NCBI GenBank assembly: GCA_034440575.1
Contig: JAOTOL010001601.1
Span: 2,276,001-2,340,000, forward strand
Length of the DNA: 64,000 nt
Direction: 5' to 3'
Source: Imbricaverruca yamaguchii
Lineage: Eukaryota > Arthropoda > Thecostraca > Neoverrucidae
The position numbers and the translations under genes are program-made. Positions 41,101 to 49,727 of the stretch are shown one piece after another (the stretch's first letter is position 1; each line of letters begins with the position of its first letter). Under the pieces are notes generated by a model, which did no database searches, was not told the DNA's origin, and saw nothing but the letters and a program-made list of their open reading frames with translations.

Positions 41101-43565
41101 GGGTGTGCCAGATGTTCACCTTATGTCAAGTGGACCATAAAATTACCGAAGAACAGTGACCTAACATGACCTGTATGCGATCTTGCATGATTTTGACCTC
41201 CATAGTTAACCTCAGTCTGACAATGAGGGCTCAGAGACTCATGCATAAAAAATTAAGTTAGCCATTGGGGGACACTTCATACAGTGTCCTAAAATTACTT
41301 CACCATTAACTGTGTGGATGAAGAAAGAAGTTGCTTGGGAATGGTGAAAGATTGGAAGAAAATAAAGGATCGCCACTTGAGGATTTAAAAAAAATGGAAT
41401 GCCTTTCGCTTCAGTCACATGCATTTTACATTATTTAGCAGTCGTGCGTATAATGACTGCCCACACATGTGGCATAATGGTAAAAACCTAGGACAAGGAT
41501 GAAATAGAATAATTCCATTAACTGTGACTTTCCAGGCCGCATGGTCAATTATTTTGCACTGACTTCATATCTTACGACGCTAAAACATTTCATACGTCAC
41601 ATAACCATGAAGTCACAAAAAGAGTTAAATCCTTCCAGACTTTGGCACAATCGGTTTTTAGCTACTTTGCCGCAGAAATCACCGATGTTGGATGACTCAG
41701 GGTGCTTGGGAACCAGACCGACAACACTGCATACGCCATTTACCTATTTAAGGTTATAAAGGGCCACTTCCATAACATGACCTCGGGCGACCATCGGGTT
41801 TAGGATGGTCCTGGAAAAAACTTTCAGCCCCTAATGCGAATTCAGCACTCCTTTGTTCATTTTATGCCCGGTAGCCTAGTGAACTAGTGTCTAATCTTGT
41901 TCGTTGATTGGGGTTCAGGGACGCATCGACTGCAGCGCTCTTGCAGCAGTGTGCAACCGTATGTTGCCTTGATCTAAATACACAAAAATATAAATAAACA
42001 AAGAAGTAACCATCAATCTTCCACATGTTTTGATGTGATGTTCAGATGGGTTCTCCATAAAACCTGATACAATTACAGTGTGGTCTCGAAAACGGCATGC
42101 AATATCAGGAGTTCAATATCTGCATGCAAACCTTCCAACGAACTCAAAAGGAGTTGTCGCAAACTGTGAAAACGTGCAAAGTGAAAACTCAATCAAATGA
42201 TCACAATGGTGTTCCTTGACACCTCATGAGTCTAACAATATGGAGGTGGTCACCAATGTTATGCAAATGAAATCAGGTTTTGTCAAAGGCCATAACCTGA
42301 CTGATACATAGGTAACAAGTCAGTATGACCACCTTAAATTTGAAAATTGCCAAATACTACACAATTTTCATACTTTGGGCTATCCAGGATAAAAATGGAT
42401 ATCAATTTCCAATGCAGAACTCAAAATAACCACCATATGGTTCTAAACATCAAAAGGTCATCCGTGGACATCTTGGGGAACTGACATTAGATACACTTGA
42501 AAAGATCAATGGCTTATACAGTAATAGCATGCCCAAAACAGTCTAGTTTCTAAACATCCATGTCATTGAGTATTGGCCTCTTACTGTGATAATACAGCTA
42601 TAGATGATGAAAAACAGACGTTTTCCCAAAATCTGAGGGGACGCGAACTAGCATGTGGCGTCAAAGACCCAAGTTAGTTCGCGAAGCTATATCCAAGGGT
42701 GATCTCTGGAACATGTTGGCGCCGAAAGATGTGAAAATGATATCCAGTAGCTGGCCAATATTTCTTGTTACATGTTGCATGTGTTAAATGACATTAAATG
42801 CTGTTAAATGACAACCTGCTAGTTTCCCCACAGGAAAACTGGCTGAAAACTGAAAAATGTCAAAGGAAGACGATATATAACGTACTTTCGAAGAATATTC
42901 CATTCACTCATGCATACCTTTGTAGAGTGCATCATGAAACCATAATGACAACTACATACTTGTAAGCAAGGAGCCAATGTCCCTGTTCTTGCGGTAATTC
43001 TTGATATTACGGACATACGTCTTCAATTCTTCATACCGCTTCTCCTTTGCAGATCTAACCACACGTTTCGTTTCCTCTTCATCGTCGGAAAACTGGAAGG
43101 ATATCATGAATATGGTAAACAGCAATGCAGATCCACGCAAAACTGGTACATTTCCACCAATGGGAACAATTAAGCTCCACTGAAAGGGAAACACTGAGGC
43201 ATCATACAGACCGACCGACAGACAGATGCATGTGCGCACACATACACACACATGCATACATTCATACATACACACACGTGTGTGCGCGTGTGCGTGCGTG
43301 TGTGTGCGTGCGTGCGTGTGTGTGCGTGCGTGCGCGTGTGCGCGTGTGCACGCGGTTCTTGCTGTTCTGGCTGTTCATACTATTGATGTGATAATAAAAC
43401 AAACACAACATAAGCATGCAGAAATTACAGATACAGTAAAAACAATTCACATCTTACAGCAAAGGCAGCAGCTGTGAGCTTTGGCTGCTGGAATCTCTCA
43501 TTTGGCTCATCACTTTGGGTTGATTCCGAGTCAGAGTCAGATCCTGCTTCAAAGAATCGACTCAT
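25639..43565 (-). CDS. EIF3C: Eukaryotic translation initiation factor 3 subunit C, complete (14 coding exons)
   Basis: eIF3c is a core PCI subunit of the eIF3 complex. It binds the 40S ribosome and eIF1/eIF5 during start-codon selection in the cytoplasm. The coding exons (5' to 3' on -) are 43458-43565, 42960-43092, 40514-40658, 39959-40110, 38555-38783, 37504-37927, 36234-36442, 34099-34288, 33089-33304, 32191-32328, 31043-31181, 28981-29177, 27165-27383 and 25639-25959. They total 2820 nt, or 939 residues, against about 910 in other animals as I recall. Every junction has an AG acceptor and GT donor and all phases match. Landmarks are [15 protein letters not shown] at the start, [14 protein letters not shown], the acidic/serine linker (about 165-290), the eIF3c N-terminal helical region, [43 protein letters not shown], the PCI domain (about 690-860, [16 protein letters not shown] to [10 protein letters not shown]), [16 protein letters not shown], and an RGG-rich tail (about 885-939). 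Confidence 0.97.
25992..26095. repeat. ~23-bp repeat near last eIF3c exon
   Basis: About four copies of CACACAGCGGGGCCATATTC (or ...TTTTC) followed by GGT lie 30-135 bp upstream of the last exon's acceptor on the - strand. Confidence 0.88.
26152..26211 (+). mobile_element. ~60-bp mini-element with TSD
   Basis: Flanked by perfect 11-bp duplications TAATGTTTAGC at 26141-26151 and 26212-26222. The body reads TTGGGCGCTGTATGACCAAT, GCAGTCGATGAGCCCC, and a tail CCCAAATAACCAACCAAC. GGGCGC and a GCSCCC block form a short inverted repeat. This is the clearest reference copy in the window. Confidence 0.85.
26393..26518. repeat. Polypurine tract
   Basis: About 120 bp of nearly pure A/G with many GGGA and GGAAG motifs and only a few pyrimidine breaks, in the eIF3c last intron. 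Possible G-quadruplex or triplex former. Confidence 0.8.
26865..26992 (-). mobile_element. tRNA-derived SINE (reverse orientation)
   Basis: On the - strand GGCGTTCGAGTCCC (box B) is followed by CGCGACCAATCGGCGTGAGA, a GGCGACGCTACATGACTC core, GGTCGATGTGTCGTGAAACC and a tail AATAACCAACC. ACCGACAATT flanks it on both sides (26862-26871, 26980-26989), a likely target-site duplication. Confidence 0.8.
27050..27116 (-). mobile_element. ~60-bp mini-element
   Basis: CTGGTTGGTTGGTTGTTTG, then GGCGCGCCGGCTACATTGGT and CATCAGCGGCGCGC match the reverse of the mini-element. It lies about 50 bp from an eIF3c donor. Confidence 0.65.
27165..27383 (-). CDS. EIF3C: eIF3c coding exon, PCI domain
   Basis: Acceptor GTTCAG, donor GTGAGT, 73 codons in phase 0. 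Encodes [40 protein letters not shown] and [19 protein letters not shown]. Its first nine codons and acceptor form the unit of the array at 27384-27845. Confidence 0.96.
27384..27845. repeat. 53-57 bp minisatellite built from an exon's acceptor and first codons
   Basis: Eight further units follow the genuine junction. On the - strand each unit carries TTCAG then GTGTRGGATCGGTTCTACAA, i.e. the acceptor plus VWDRFYNG codons, joined to a CATATAGCTGACCTGTGTG spacer. The copies are nearly identical, implying recent expansion. Each unit has a potential competing 3' splice site. Confidence 0.95.
27850..28975. other. eIF3c intron, no other gene recognised
   Basis: Single-copy sequence, becoming GC-rich next to the exon at 28981. 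No convincing element. Confidence 0.5.
28981..29177 (-). CDS. EIF3C: eIF3c coding exon, PCI domain
   Basis: Acceptor GGTTTACAG, donor GTGAGC. Encodes [40 protein letters not shown] and [19 protein letters not shown]. The acceptor is copied in the minisatellite just upstream. Confidence 0.96.
29178..29412. repeat. ~41-bp minisatellite at eIF3c acceptor
   Basis: About six units of GTAAACCACAGCAGGCAGAG plus TCACACAGAGGTAACGCGRCT. On the - strand each unit holds TGCTGTGGTTTACAG, the same sequence as the true acceptor at 29178-29181, so the 3' splice site is present in about six copies. Confidence 0.92.
29415..31040. other. eIF3c intron, no other gene recognised
   Basis: Single-copy, partly AT-rich sequence with loosely repeated GAGAGGGTAG motifs at 29990-30120. 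Nothing coding identified. Confidence 0.5.
31043..31181 (-). CDS. EIF3C: eIF3c coding exon
   Basis: Acceptor GCGCTGCAG, donor GTAAGT. Encodes [40 protein letters not shown] and EVPYMA, the best conserved segment of the family. Confidence 0.96.
31590..31652 (-). mobile_element. ~60-bp mini-element (diverged)
   Basis: GTTACTTATTTGGGCTTCAG, GGCGCC, GAATTGGTCATGCGCGCCCAT. No clear target-site duplication remains. Confidence 0.6.
32191..32328 (-). CDS. EIF3C: eIF3c coding exon
   Basis: Acceptor CCTTGCAG, 46 codons. Encodes [40 protein letters not shown] and AQGSSQ. The donor at GTACGG was chosen because it restores phase 0 with the next exon; an upstream GTAGCA would not. Confidence 0.9.
32548..32875 (+). 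mobile_element. tRNA-derived SINE interrupted by a nested insertion
   Basis: GGGGTGGCGGCGAGTGGTTA and AGGTGTTGAGCTCCGGGTAC form the tRNA-like head up to 32613. After the insertion the element resumes with ACTCGCGATATTTCCCAATC, CGCGGCCCACCGGCGAAAC, GGGCTGCGCCATTAGCCGTG and an ACCACCCAACAAACAAAC tail. It is the same family as 37075-37257. Confidence 0.82.
32614..32738 (-). mobile_element. Nested insertion (125 bp) with 13-bp TSD
   Basis: CCAAAGGTACCGG occurs at 32601-32613 and 32739-32751, flanking a 125-bp insert. The insert begins TTGGTTGGTTATTTGACC and contains the mini-element body ending GCGCCCATAA at about 32671. The remaining 67 bp are not seen in other copies, so this may be a longer version of the element. 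Confidence 0.82.
33089..33304 (-). CDS. EIF3C: eIF3c coding exon
   Basis: Acceptor GTGCGACAG, donor GTATGG, 72 codons in phase 0. Encodes [40 protein letters not shown] and [20 protein letters not shown]. Confidence 0.96.
33735..34060. repeat. 33-bp minisatellite in eIF3c intron
   Basis: About nine units with the core CCTACCGAGAACACGGACG and ATACCGGTACCCGT. The 33-bp period keeps 11-residue repeat frames open on both strands (TENTDGTGTRP on +, [10 protein letters not shown] on -). It lies in the intron between two eIF3c exons. Confidence 0.93.
34099..34288 (-). CDS. EIF3C: eIF3c coding exon
   Basis: Acceptor GTTGACAG, donor GTCAGT. Encodes [20 protein letters not shown], then [20 protein letters not shown] and [12 protein letters not shown]. 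Divergent helical region; the phases on both sides fit. Confidence 0.92.
34315..34740. repeat. 24-bp minisatellite near eIF3c acceptor
   Basis: Unit CGGCCGACCCCAGCTGTCAC plus ATCC, about 12 copies, with a longer flanking unit containing CCAATGAGTGACGCCTGTCG repeated at both ends. The reverse-strand unit TGTGACAGCTGGGGTCGG resembles the nearby acceptor TTGACAGGCTGCGGGACG at 34288. Confidence 0.9.
34881..34940 (-). mobile_element. ~60-bp mini-element with TSD
   Basis: TGGGAGCTAC at 34871-34880 and 34941-34950 flanks a 60-bp body that starts GTGTTAGTTAGTTATTTGGG and ends ATACAGCGCCCAT. Confidence 0.85.
35132..35190. repeat. (TA)n microsatellite
   Basis: About 28 TA units followed by GATA motifs, within an eIF3c intron. 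Confidence 0.95.
35258..35505. repeat. ~34-bp minisatellite
   Basis: About seven units of CACCCACTTGGTGATTCCTG plus CCGAACCCAGTCRG. It lies mid-intron in eIF3c, not at an exon edge. Confidence 0.92.
36033..36120. repeat. Long inverted repeat (32-bp arms, 24-bp loop)
   Basis: Arms 36033-36064 and 36089-36120 are complementary at 30 of 32 positions (AATTAGGGTTCAC... against ...TGAACCCTAATT). The loop is a copy of the segment ATGTCCACATGCGTCRTATG just upstream of the left arm (about 35998-36022). Confidence 0.92.
36234..36442 (-). CDS. EIF3C: eIF3c coding exon
   Basis: Acceptor GTGCGCAG, donor GTAGGT. Encodes [60 protein letters not shown] and NEYFE. Confidence 0.95.
37075..37257 (-). mobile_element. 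tRNA-derived SINE, near full length
   Basis: On the - strand GGGGATGGCCGAGTGGTTAA (box A), GGTGTCGGGCTATGGGTACC and CCTGGTTCGACTC (box B) give a Ser/Leu-tRNA-like head. It is followed by a body with TTTCCCAATCCCGCGGCCC and a tail TGTCGTGAACCAACCAAT AAACAAAC. Confidence 0.85.
37504..37927 (-). CDS. EIF3C: eIF3c coding exon (largest)
   Basis: Acceptor CTGTGACAG, donor GTATGC. Encodes the charged helix [58 protein letters not shown] and [14 protein letters not shown] and the MIIKIKF block are strongly conserved. Confidence 0.95.
38555..38783 (-). CDS. EIF3C: eIF3c coding exon, acidic linker
   Basis: Acceptor GCCAACAG, donor GTGAGT. It starts AC to complete a GAC codon and encodes [15 protein letters not shown], a basic [14 protein letters not shown] stretch, SMRDYFLKK and similar. 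This Ser/Asp/Glu-rich low-complexity linker is typical and contains many potential CK2 sites. The open frame on the opposite strand is a shadow. Confidence 0.93.
39290..39860 (-). pseudogene. Non-LTR retrotransposon (LINE) RT C-terminal relic
   Basis: [20 protein letters not shown], then [15 protein letters not shown] and [20 protein letters not shown] with [19 protein letters not shown] match the post-catalytic region of Jockey/CR1-type reverse transcriptases, in shifting frames. It is a dead fragment inside an eIF3c intron, oriented with the gene. Confidence 0.8.
39959..40110 (-). CDS. EIF3C: eIF3c coding exon
   Basis: Acceptor GACCTCAG, donor GTGAGT. Encodes [37 protein letters not shown] and DDEKPTK. 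The STLRQK-type motif is a hallmark of eIF3c. A LINE relic begins within about 100 bp of its donor. Confidence 0.95.
40378..40525. repeat. ~60-bp repeat carrying copies of an eIF3c donor
   Basis: GACTGACCTGGTGCC occurs at 40507-40521 (the real exon end on -) and again at 40447-40461, with a weaker third copy near 40384-40397. Flanks CGACCAGACTGAC and CCACCCCGACTGAC are also similar. Confidence 0.75.
40514..40658 (-). CDS. EIF3C: eIF3c coding exon
   Basis: Acceptor CGCGGCAG, donor GTCAGT. Encodes [40 protein letters not shown] and EDKGT. The donor sequence GGCACCAGGTCAGTC is duplicated in the following intron at about 40447-40462. Confidence 0.94.
40870..42950. other. eIF3c intron, no other gene recognised
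   Basis: AT-rich single-copy sequence with one diverged mini-element at 41898-41955. No exon similarity found. Confidence 0.5.
41898..41955 (-). mobile_element. ~60-bp mini-element (diverged)
   Basis: TTGTTCGTTGATTGGGGTTC, AGGGACGCATCGACTGCAG and GCAGCAGTG preserve order but not all bases of the element. Confidence 0.55.
42960..43092 (-). CDS. EIF3C: eIF3c coding exon
   Basis: Acceptor CCTTCCAG, donor GTATGT. Encodes [20 protein letters not shown] through [11 protein letters not shown] and ends one base into a codon. Confidence 0.95.
43225..43353. repeat. Alternating purine-pyrimidine tract (possible Z-DNA)
   Basis: CA-rich sequence (43235-43275) followed by TG/CG alternation such as GTGTGTGCGCGTGTGCGTGC to 43353, in the short intron between the first two eIF3c coding exons. 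The CA and GT halves could also fold back as a hairpin. Confidence 0.9.
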
Positions 43566-43574
43566 CCTGGCAGC
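43458..43574 (-). CDS. EIF3C: eIF3c exon 2, first coding exon (ATG at 43565)
   Basis: Acceptor CTTTTCCAG, nine 5' UTR bases GCTGCCAGG, then ATG. It encodes [15 protein letters not shown] to LTAAAFA, 36 codons, donor GTAAGA. The acceptor just before the ATG shows that a non-coding exon lies upstream. Confidence 0.93.
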
Positions 43575-43656
43575 CTGGAAAAGAGCAGGAAACGACCAGT
43601 TAGGGGAGCACCCTTTTCTCGTGTTCATAATTGTGCAGCCTCTTCAGCACAATGCA

Positions 43657-43714
43657 TGGGCGCCAAATGACCTCGTAGTCGGCGCGACCTTAAACCCAAA
43701 TAATCAATCAATCG
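43657..43714 (+). mobile_element. ~58-bp mini-element with imperfect TSD
   Basis: Flanks GCACAATGCA (43647-43656) and GCACAGTGCA (43715-43724) differ at one base. The body starts TGGGCGCCAAATGACCTCG and ends ACCCAAATAATCAATCAATC. Confidence 0.78.
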
Positions 43715-46029
43715 GCACAGTGCACTTTTTGTTTTTGATGTCATAGATTTGATTTATATCAACTATCCTATGCTCATCTGTCCATCCCTGCCATCAGGCA
43801 AGTCCAAGTGCATTCAATCCTAGCCCATGCAGCTTCATTGAATCGATCAAATTGGATTATTGATTCTCAGATAAGCTTAGATCAAATTGCCAACGTGTGT
43901 AGATCCATGGATAATGTTTCAGCATACATCACTACATATCCAATTACCCAATTAGTTTTCTATCTACATTCTATTACCCTATGTATTTCCTCTCCAAAAT
44001 CAATAATTATTAGGTACAAATCCAACACTGCTTAGGTATTGTTGCACTATATGTACATCAAAATGACCAATACCATGAACAGTTATGATTTAGCATAACT
44101 GTCATATGACTTATTTGGTTAGGATATATTATGTTAGTTATGTATGTAGGCTAGGTTTAATTAGGAATATTTCTCTATGTATTTATTTCTTTTTCAGCAC
44201 ATGACATACTTGTTATTTTTAAGCTAGGTGTAAAAGTATTGTGATGTGCATAAATTTCCTGAGTCAAGATGCCTTCGGTGCTCCAGGTTGTGCTCCAGTT
44301 TATTCCAAATTATTGAACTTTTTCTTTGAAAGAAATCCTGCTAATTTGGATTTTTCGCGAGCAACACAATCAGAGTTGTGAAATTCTGACACAAATGTGA
44401 TAACAAAGATATCAATAAAAAAACAAATACAGAACTACACCCACAAAGACGCTGGTTATTTTACTTATGGTGACCACTCAAACCAACCACTTTTCATAGC
44501 AGTCAGCAGCCAGACCACAGCTTCACACACTACCCTCAATCTCAACCACCGGAAACGCAAATAATGTGTTAACAGCACTTGCAAGATGACATGCCTGTCA
44601 CTGAGTACAATGTTCTCCTGTTATTCAGGTTCTGGAGAAGCATGTTCGAATATATGCACATGTCCGAGATTATGCATTCGCACCACCCATATAGTGGGAA
44701 AATTTGAGTTTTAAGAGATGTCTTCTGGAGTTTGCTGATCAGAATTGGCTGCAGAAATGTTTTCTATTCTGAAATCTGTCTGTCAACCAATTAATGCAAT
44801 GTATTTTTATATGACATAACCATTAGTAACTTTGAACCCATTGTTAACAGACCTTGACTGATCCTTTGCATTGCACACTGCCATCACATCCAGCTGTGGT
44901 GTGTGGTGGGGAGGTGGATTCACATTACATAGGCTGTGTATGTAGGTATGTACTCCAAGCTGAGGGTGAAATGTGAAGTATTTTTGTTTGTTTTGCATAT
45001 GGCTTGCTTTGTACTGAAGCCAACAGTGAAAGGAAAGCACTTTGCTTCTGTGAGGTATGAGAAACAAAGTTGTGCTCATTATCAAGATCCGCTGACAGGC
45101 AGTGCCATCTGTTATTCACTTCTTTGTTCCTGTGCTTTGACATTTGATTCAACCAAAAATGACAACGGATATTATTTACAAATATTACATATGTACGGAC
45201 TACATAGGATTTTGCAGTCGGATACCAGCAAGCAGATTCCATGCATCAAAAACAATATGCACATGAAAATGTACTCCAGAAGAAGTCTTTATGCACTCTC
45301 ATCTCCCAACATGGAAAGTAAGCTTCCCACTCTGATCATGCAATCAACAAAGGTCACGAAAGAATATTCTTCAATAGGCATCCTCTTTATACATTTGCAC
45401 ATATTTTAAAAACATCAGTTGGCTTTTTGATATTACCTTCCCCTTTCCTCCAACCTGCAAAAACAATTTCAGGATGCTGGCCCACGAATTTGCCAAGGCA
45501 TGCTGATAGGTACCGAGGGAGCAAAAATACGGAACAGGGAAAAAGAAAACACATACACACATAATGATGAATTGATGTTTAAGGGCATGTCAATAACAGG
45601 GTCATTTTGTGGCCATTAGATAACACATCTCTTACACCACAAACCAACACAAAAATGGACATGCAACCTCATTATAATACAAAAAAAAACTCTTTAAAAA
45701 AACTCTTTAAAAAACTTGCAAGCATTAGCAAAAACCATAATGCCTTCTGATTTTTGTTGAGACTGCACTCAGCTCTACAGGATCTGACAGCCAACATACA
45801 CTTGTTGCCATGTTCTGCCTTAATTGGACATTTATTCACGATAAGGAATACTTGCAGCCAGACATGATCAAGAATCCTTCACTGAAGGCTGAGAGTTCCT
45901 TGCAATTGTGTCATTGAAAAGATAGTGCTGTCAAAGTCGCATATAATTCATCAAGTCATGGCCACCAAATTTGTTTCTGACTATTTTGGTTTTCCGGTTA
46001 GGTTAGGCTAGATTATACCATGCAATAAT

Positions 46030-47560
46030 TTAATCAGTGATGACATTGGACGTGTCAACCTGTTGAACAGAGCCTTTTCAGCAAAGTTCACAGCACTGGA
46101 TGTAGCCCAGTACCCACCATTACAGGACTATGGGTTGTCTAATCTCACAGACATTCGGCCCTCATTAGAACATATCCACATGATTTTCAATGGACTTGAC
46201 CCACAAAAAGCATGTGGACCAGATAATATCAGTGCCGAATCCTCAGTGAGTGTGCTGACCAATTATGAGTTCTGCTGTACAAAATTTGCATCCTTTCCAT
46301 CAGGCAGGGAAAATTTCCGAACCAGTGGAAAAAGGCAAATATCACAATATACAAGAAAGGTAACGGGAAAATCCGACGAACTACCGAGCCATTTTACTTC
46401 TCTGTCTGTGTGCAAATATTTTAGAAAAAACCATCTGCACTGCTTTGAGTGATCACATTTTGCCAGTACTGACTAACACCCAGCACTGTTTTATTCCAAA
46501 AAGGTCATGTGCTTCAAACCTGGCAGTTTTCTTGAGACATGCCTGGGATTCGATTGCTGCTGGTTGCCAGACAGATACAATCTATACAGAATACTCTTTG
46601 CCTTTCCAAAGTGTCAACCATAAGCTGTTACTATACAAGCTCGAAAATTCATAGCATGTTTCAGCCAAAATGCTCTCTCTGATTCTCTCATACCTGACTG
46701 GTCGTGGGCAGTGGGTGATAGTTAATGGGGCGGTCTCTGACTGGGCTGACGTAACTTCCGGTGTACCGGAAGGGAGCTTGCTGGCTCCTCTGTTATTTGC
46801 CCTATTTGTGAACAACCTGCCATCCAGGACTGACTCAGAATGTCTGATGTTTGCTGATGACATCAAAATTTTTAGGAGGGTAGCGTCTGTGGATGACGCG
46901 ACGTGCTTGGAAAGGGATATTGATTCACTTTGTAAGTGGTCTGCAGACTGAATGCTATCCTTAAAACTGTGTCATCTGTGAACTGAGCTCTCACTGTTCA
47001 TTCGATCAATGCAAGCAGGGGTTCCTGGTAGCGAATTCTTGAAAATTGCTATGTTGGCGGCATATAAAGCGAACATTAAGTCTCTCATTGAGTATTTCTC
47101 AGTCATCTGGGCAGGCACAGCCTCAACACATCTCACCAGGATTAATAGGGTAGAAAATAGTTTTTTTTAATGTGGCTTGCCCAACACTGTAGTGCCACAC
47201 CTCGACCAGAATCTCTACAATATCAGGACCTTCTTCACTTTTATAACATGACATCTGTGTCCACTTGTGTAGAATCCAACATCATGTTCTTACAAAATGT
47301 TTTGTGTGGCAGGATGGACTCATCAGTGTTATTGCAAAACTTTGGATGAGGTGTCCCAGTCAGGAGAAATAGGCAACCTGTTATATTCCATGTACTGTAT
47401 GCACATGTAGAAACCATTAGGTGTGGCTTGTTTAACAGATTTTAAGAGTAGCAAACACATTTTTAGCTATGACACCAAGTGCAGACATCTTCACAAACTT
47501 GCTGAATGCATTTAAGACACAGGTGGTGATATACTGTGCTGTGTCACATGCTCAAATCTG
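46030..47560 (+). pseudogene. Non-LTR retrotransposon (LINE) RT relic
   Basis: Pieces in changing frames: GLDPQKACGPDNISAE, NTQHCFIPKRSCASNLAVFL, LTGRGQWVIVNGAVSDWADV, TSGVPEGSLLAPLLFALFVN and the catalytic FADDIKIFR motif (about 46849-46875). Later VIWAGTASTHLTRINRVEN and Leu/Asn-rich tail motifs follow. The order fits Jockey/CR1-like reverse transcriptases. Many stops and shifts show it is inactive. It lies antisense in the inferred eIF3c intron 1. Confidence 0.88.
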
Positions 47561-48282
47561 AGAAGCTGAGCCATCAGTGTTATCTTACCCTAGGTTATCC
47601 TAGGTTAGGTTATTTTTCCTATGATTTACACATTCATATGTAATTTTTCCTATCATTAACAATGCGGTCCACATCCAAAACATTGAGCAGCTCCAGAGCA
47701 ATGTAAAAGAGCTGGTGTGGCGACCAGGAATGAAAAGCAAGTATTCCAGTACATATCTCAGAAGGAAATTGTGTTTAAGGAATTTGAAGGCTGCACAATT
47801 CATAACTTCGTCATCAAAGCATCAAAGCTTTATAAGTTGCAATCTCAGTGATGTGCAGAGGAAGAAATGAACAGAGCTACAGCTGGAATCATCCCATAAA
47901 GATATGTGCCTATGACATCAATTGCATAAACCACAGTTGACTCAAAAGTAATAATTTGCTGAGAGAATAAGTGGGCACATCATCTTAATGATGACAAAAA
48001 GCATTGCATTAAAACAAATTCACAAAAATCAACATTTGCATTGATCTCCAGATTTATAGGAAGCTCATGTGATGACTGATTCAAATATTATGGTATGGGC
48101 TTTGGAATATAAAATAATTAAAATTATACTAAAGGCACTCCTGATGCTGTCCTCTTTCCACAACCAAAGACATGAACAACATGAACAAAAAGGTTGACAT
48201 GAACAAAAAGGTGCAAAAATTGATTGAAATCAATTCTTCTTAATATTAAATTTTGTATGCTCTAATTCTTAGTGTTTATCTA

Positions 48283-48425
48283 GTGGAGTGGTGGATATTG
48301 CTTTTATGACACACTGATCATTGAGTTAAATAGTGCCACCAATCTCTCAAAAGAAAAAAAATATCACTGATTGGTCACAGGCAGAGTAGCAACAGATAAG
48401 ACTCAAACCCACAAACTTTTGATTA
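48283..48425 (-). mobile_element. Diverged tRNA-derived SINE
   Basis: GACACACTGATCATTGAGTT, GTGCCACCAATCTCTC, GATTGGTCACAGGCAGAGTA and GACTCAAACCC match the SINE at 26865-26990 after many substitutions, mostly C to T and G to A. Confidence 0.7.
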
Positions 48426-49686
48426 TGAGATGGGAAACTTATCCAAACTACTTGTTTTCTTAGTATATATCTGGAATGTTTTAGTTCAAACCAACAACAA
48501 AAAGAGTGTCAACATCAAACGTCACTTTGTGCCCATGAAGAGCAAATTGCCACTGTAAAACATTATCTTGCTATTTTGAAAGGTCTGTGCAGATTGTTGA
48601 TGGATTATCAGCCTACCCACACAAGATACGCATCCTGCACAAGCATCTCTGAGTGACCACCCTCACTGACAAGATCTTGTTGAAAGTGCCATACTTTGCA
48701 GTCCAGCCACAAGGAAATACATCAACAGATTCATAACACCAGTTGGTGTTGCTCATGCTGGATTATGGATGATGCAGTTGTTGATCAGCAACTGAAAATA
48801 TTGACTAAAGTCAAAGCATTTGCAACATAAATGAGTGATGGAGGCATCTTAATCACAGCAACAACAGGGGTATTGAAGCATTTTTTAATACCTGGTGAAT
48901 GGCCTAAACTATAAATTAGCATAAGTTGTCATTAATTATTTGTGCTGGAGGGTGACTGCACTGCTAGTGGTTATCTTGTCAATATCAAAGTTTCACCAAT
49001 TGGCTTGATCAATTAGCACAAGCATCTTTTACGAAGTCATTTTCTGAGTAACATGTTCATCACTGGTGCCATCTGCTGCCAAATACCCAGTAACTAGGGT
49101 ACTGGGTACCCTACTACTCCCTTGCTTAGGAATACCGAGGGAGACAAACTTAAATGCACATTTTAGAGCAACTGCGGGGGACATATCTCCTGCAGCTTCC
49201 TGAGAGGGTAGGCATACCCAGGTTTGGAATACTACCTTATGCAACTCCTCACACAGCGAAGTAGGTACGACTTTCAGGCCTTGCTCCAAAAGACGATTAG
49301 TTTACCGAACATCACAGCTGTGTTCGAGAATCGCGACCACACCGCGCGGCGAATAGAGAAGGTGGTAGGGAAATGAGGTTGAAAATCAGGCTGAAAATTC
49401 ATCGCACCTTATGACGTCAAGTACTTGAAATTGGTACCCGGATGTCAGGTAATCATCGTGCAATTATGTCACAGATATTACGAATTAATTTTTCAATTTA
49501 CTTCCGAATGATAATACTATTTTAGTTGCATTGATGAAAATGAACAAATGAAAAATAATACTAAGGTACAGTGCACTCATATACCTTATGCATGCTTTAT
49601 TCATTGCTTGATTCTTGTAAAATTACTAACTGAAGCATAGCAATTTTAATTCGAAACTCCGCATTAGCGCCTTCGCTTGCGCTCAC

Positions 49687-49727
49687 CAGCGGCACCAATC
49701 TGCTGCCTAGCGGACGGCAAGTAAAAG
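49687..49727 (-). promoter_or_regulatory. EIF3C: Candidate eIF3c transcription start and 5' UTR exon 1
   Basis: On the - strand a pyrimidine start GTCTTTTACTTGCC is followed by CCGCTAGGCAGCAGATTGG and TGCCGCTG at a GTGAGC donor. A ~41-nt exon starting CTTTTACTT has the TCT-initiator/TOP form that translation-machinery genes often use in animals. Spliced to the exon at 43574 it gives a 5' UTR of about 50 nt. This is inferred from motifs only. Confidence 0.4.

Larger units (their letters stand above)
43575..49686 (-). other. EIF3C: eIF3c intron 1 (inferred, ~6.1 kb)
   Basis: Markedly AT-rich, lacking the minisatellites seen elsewhere. It holds a mini-element, a LINE relic and a diverged SINE. 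The limits assume the 5' UTR exon at 49687-49727. Confidence 0.45.
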
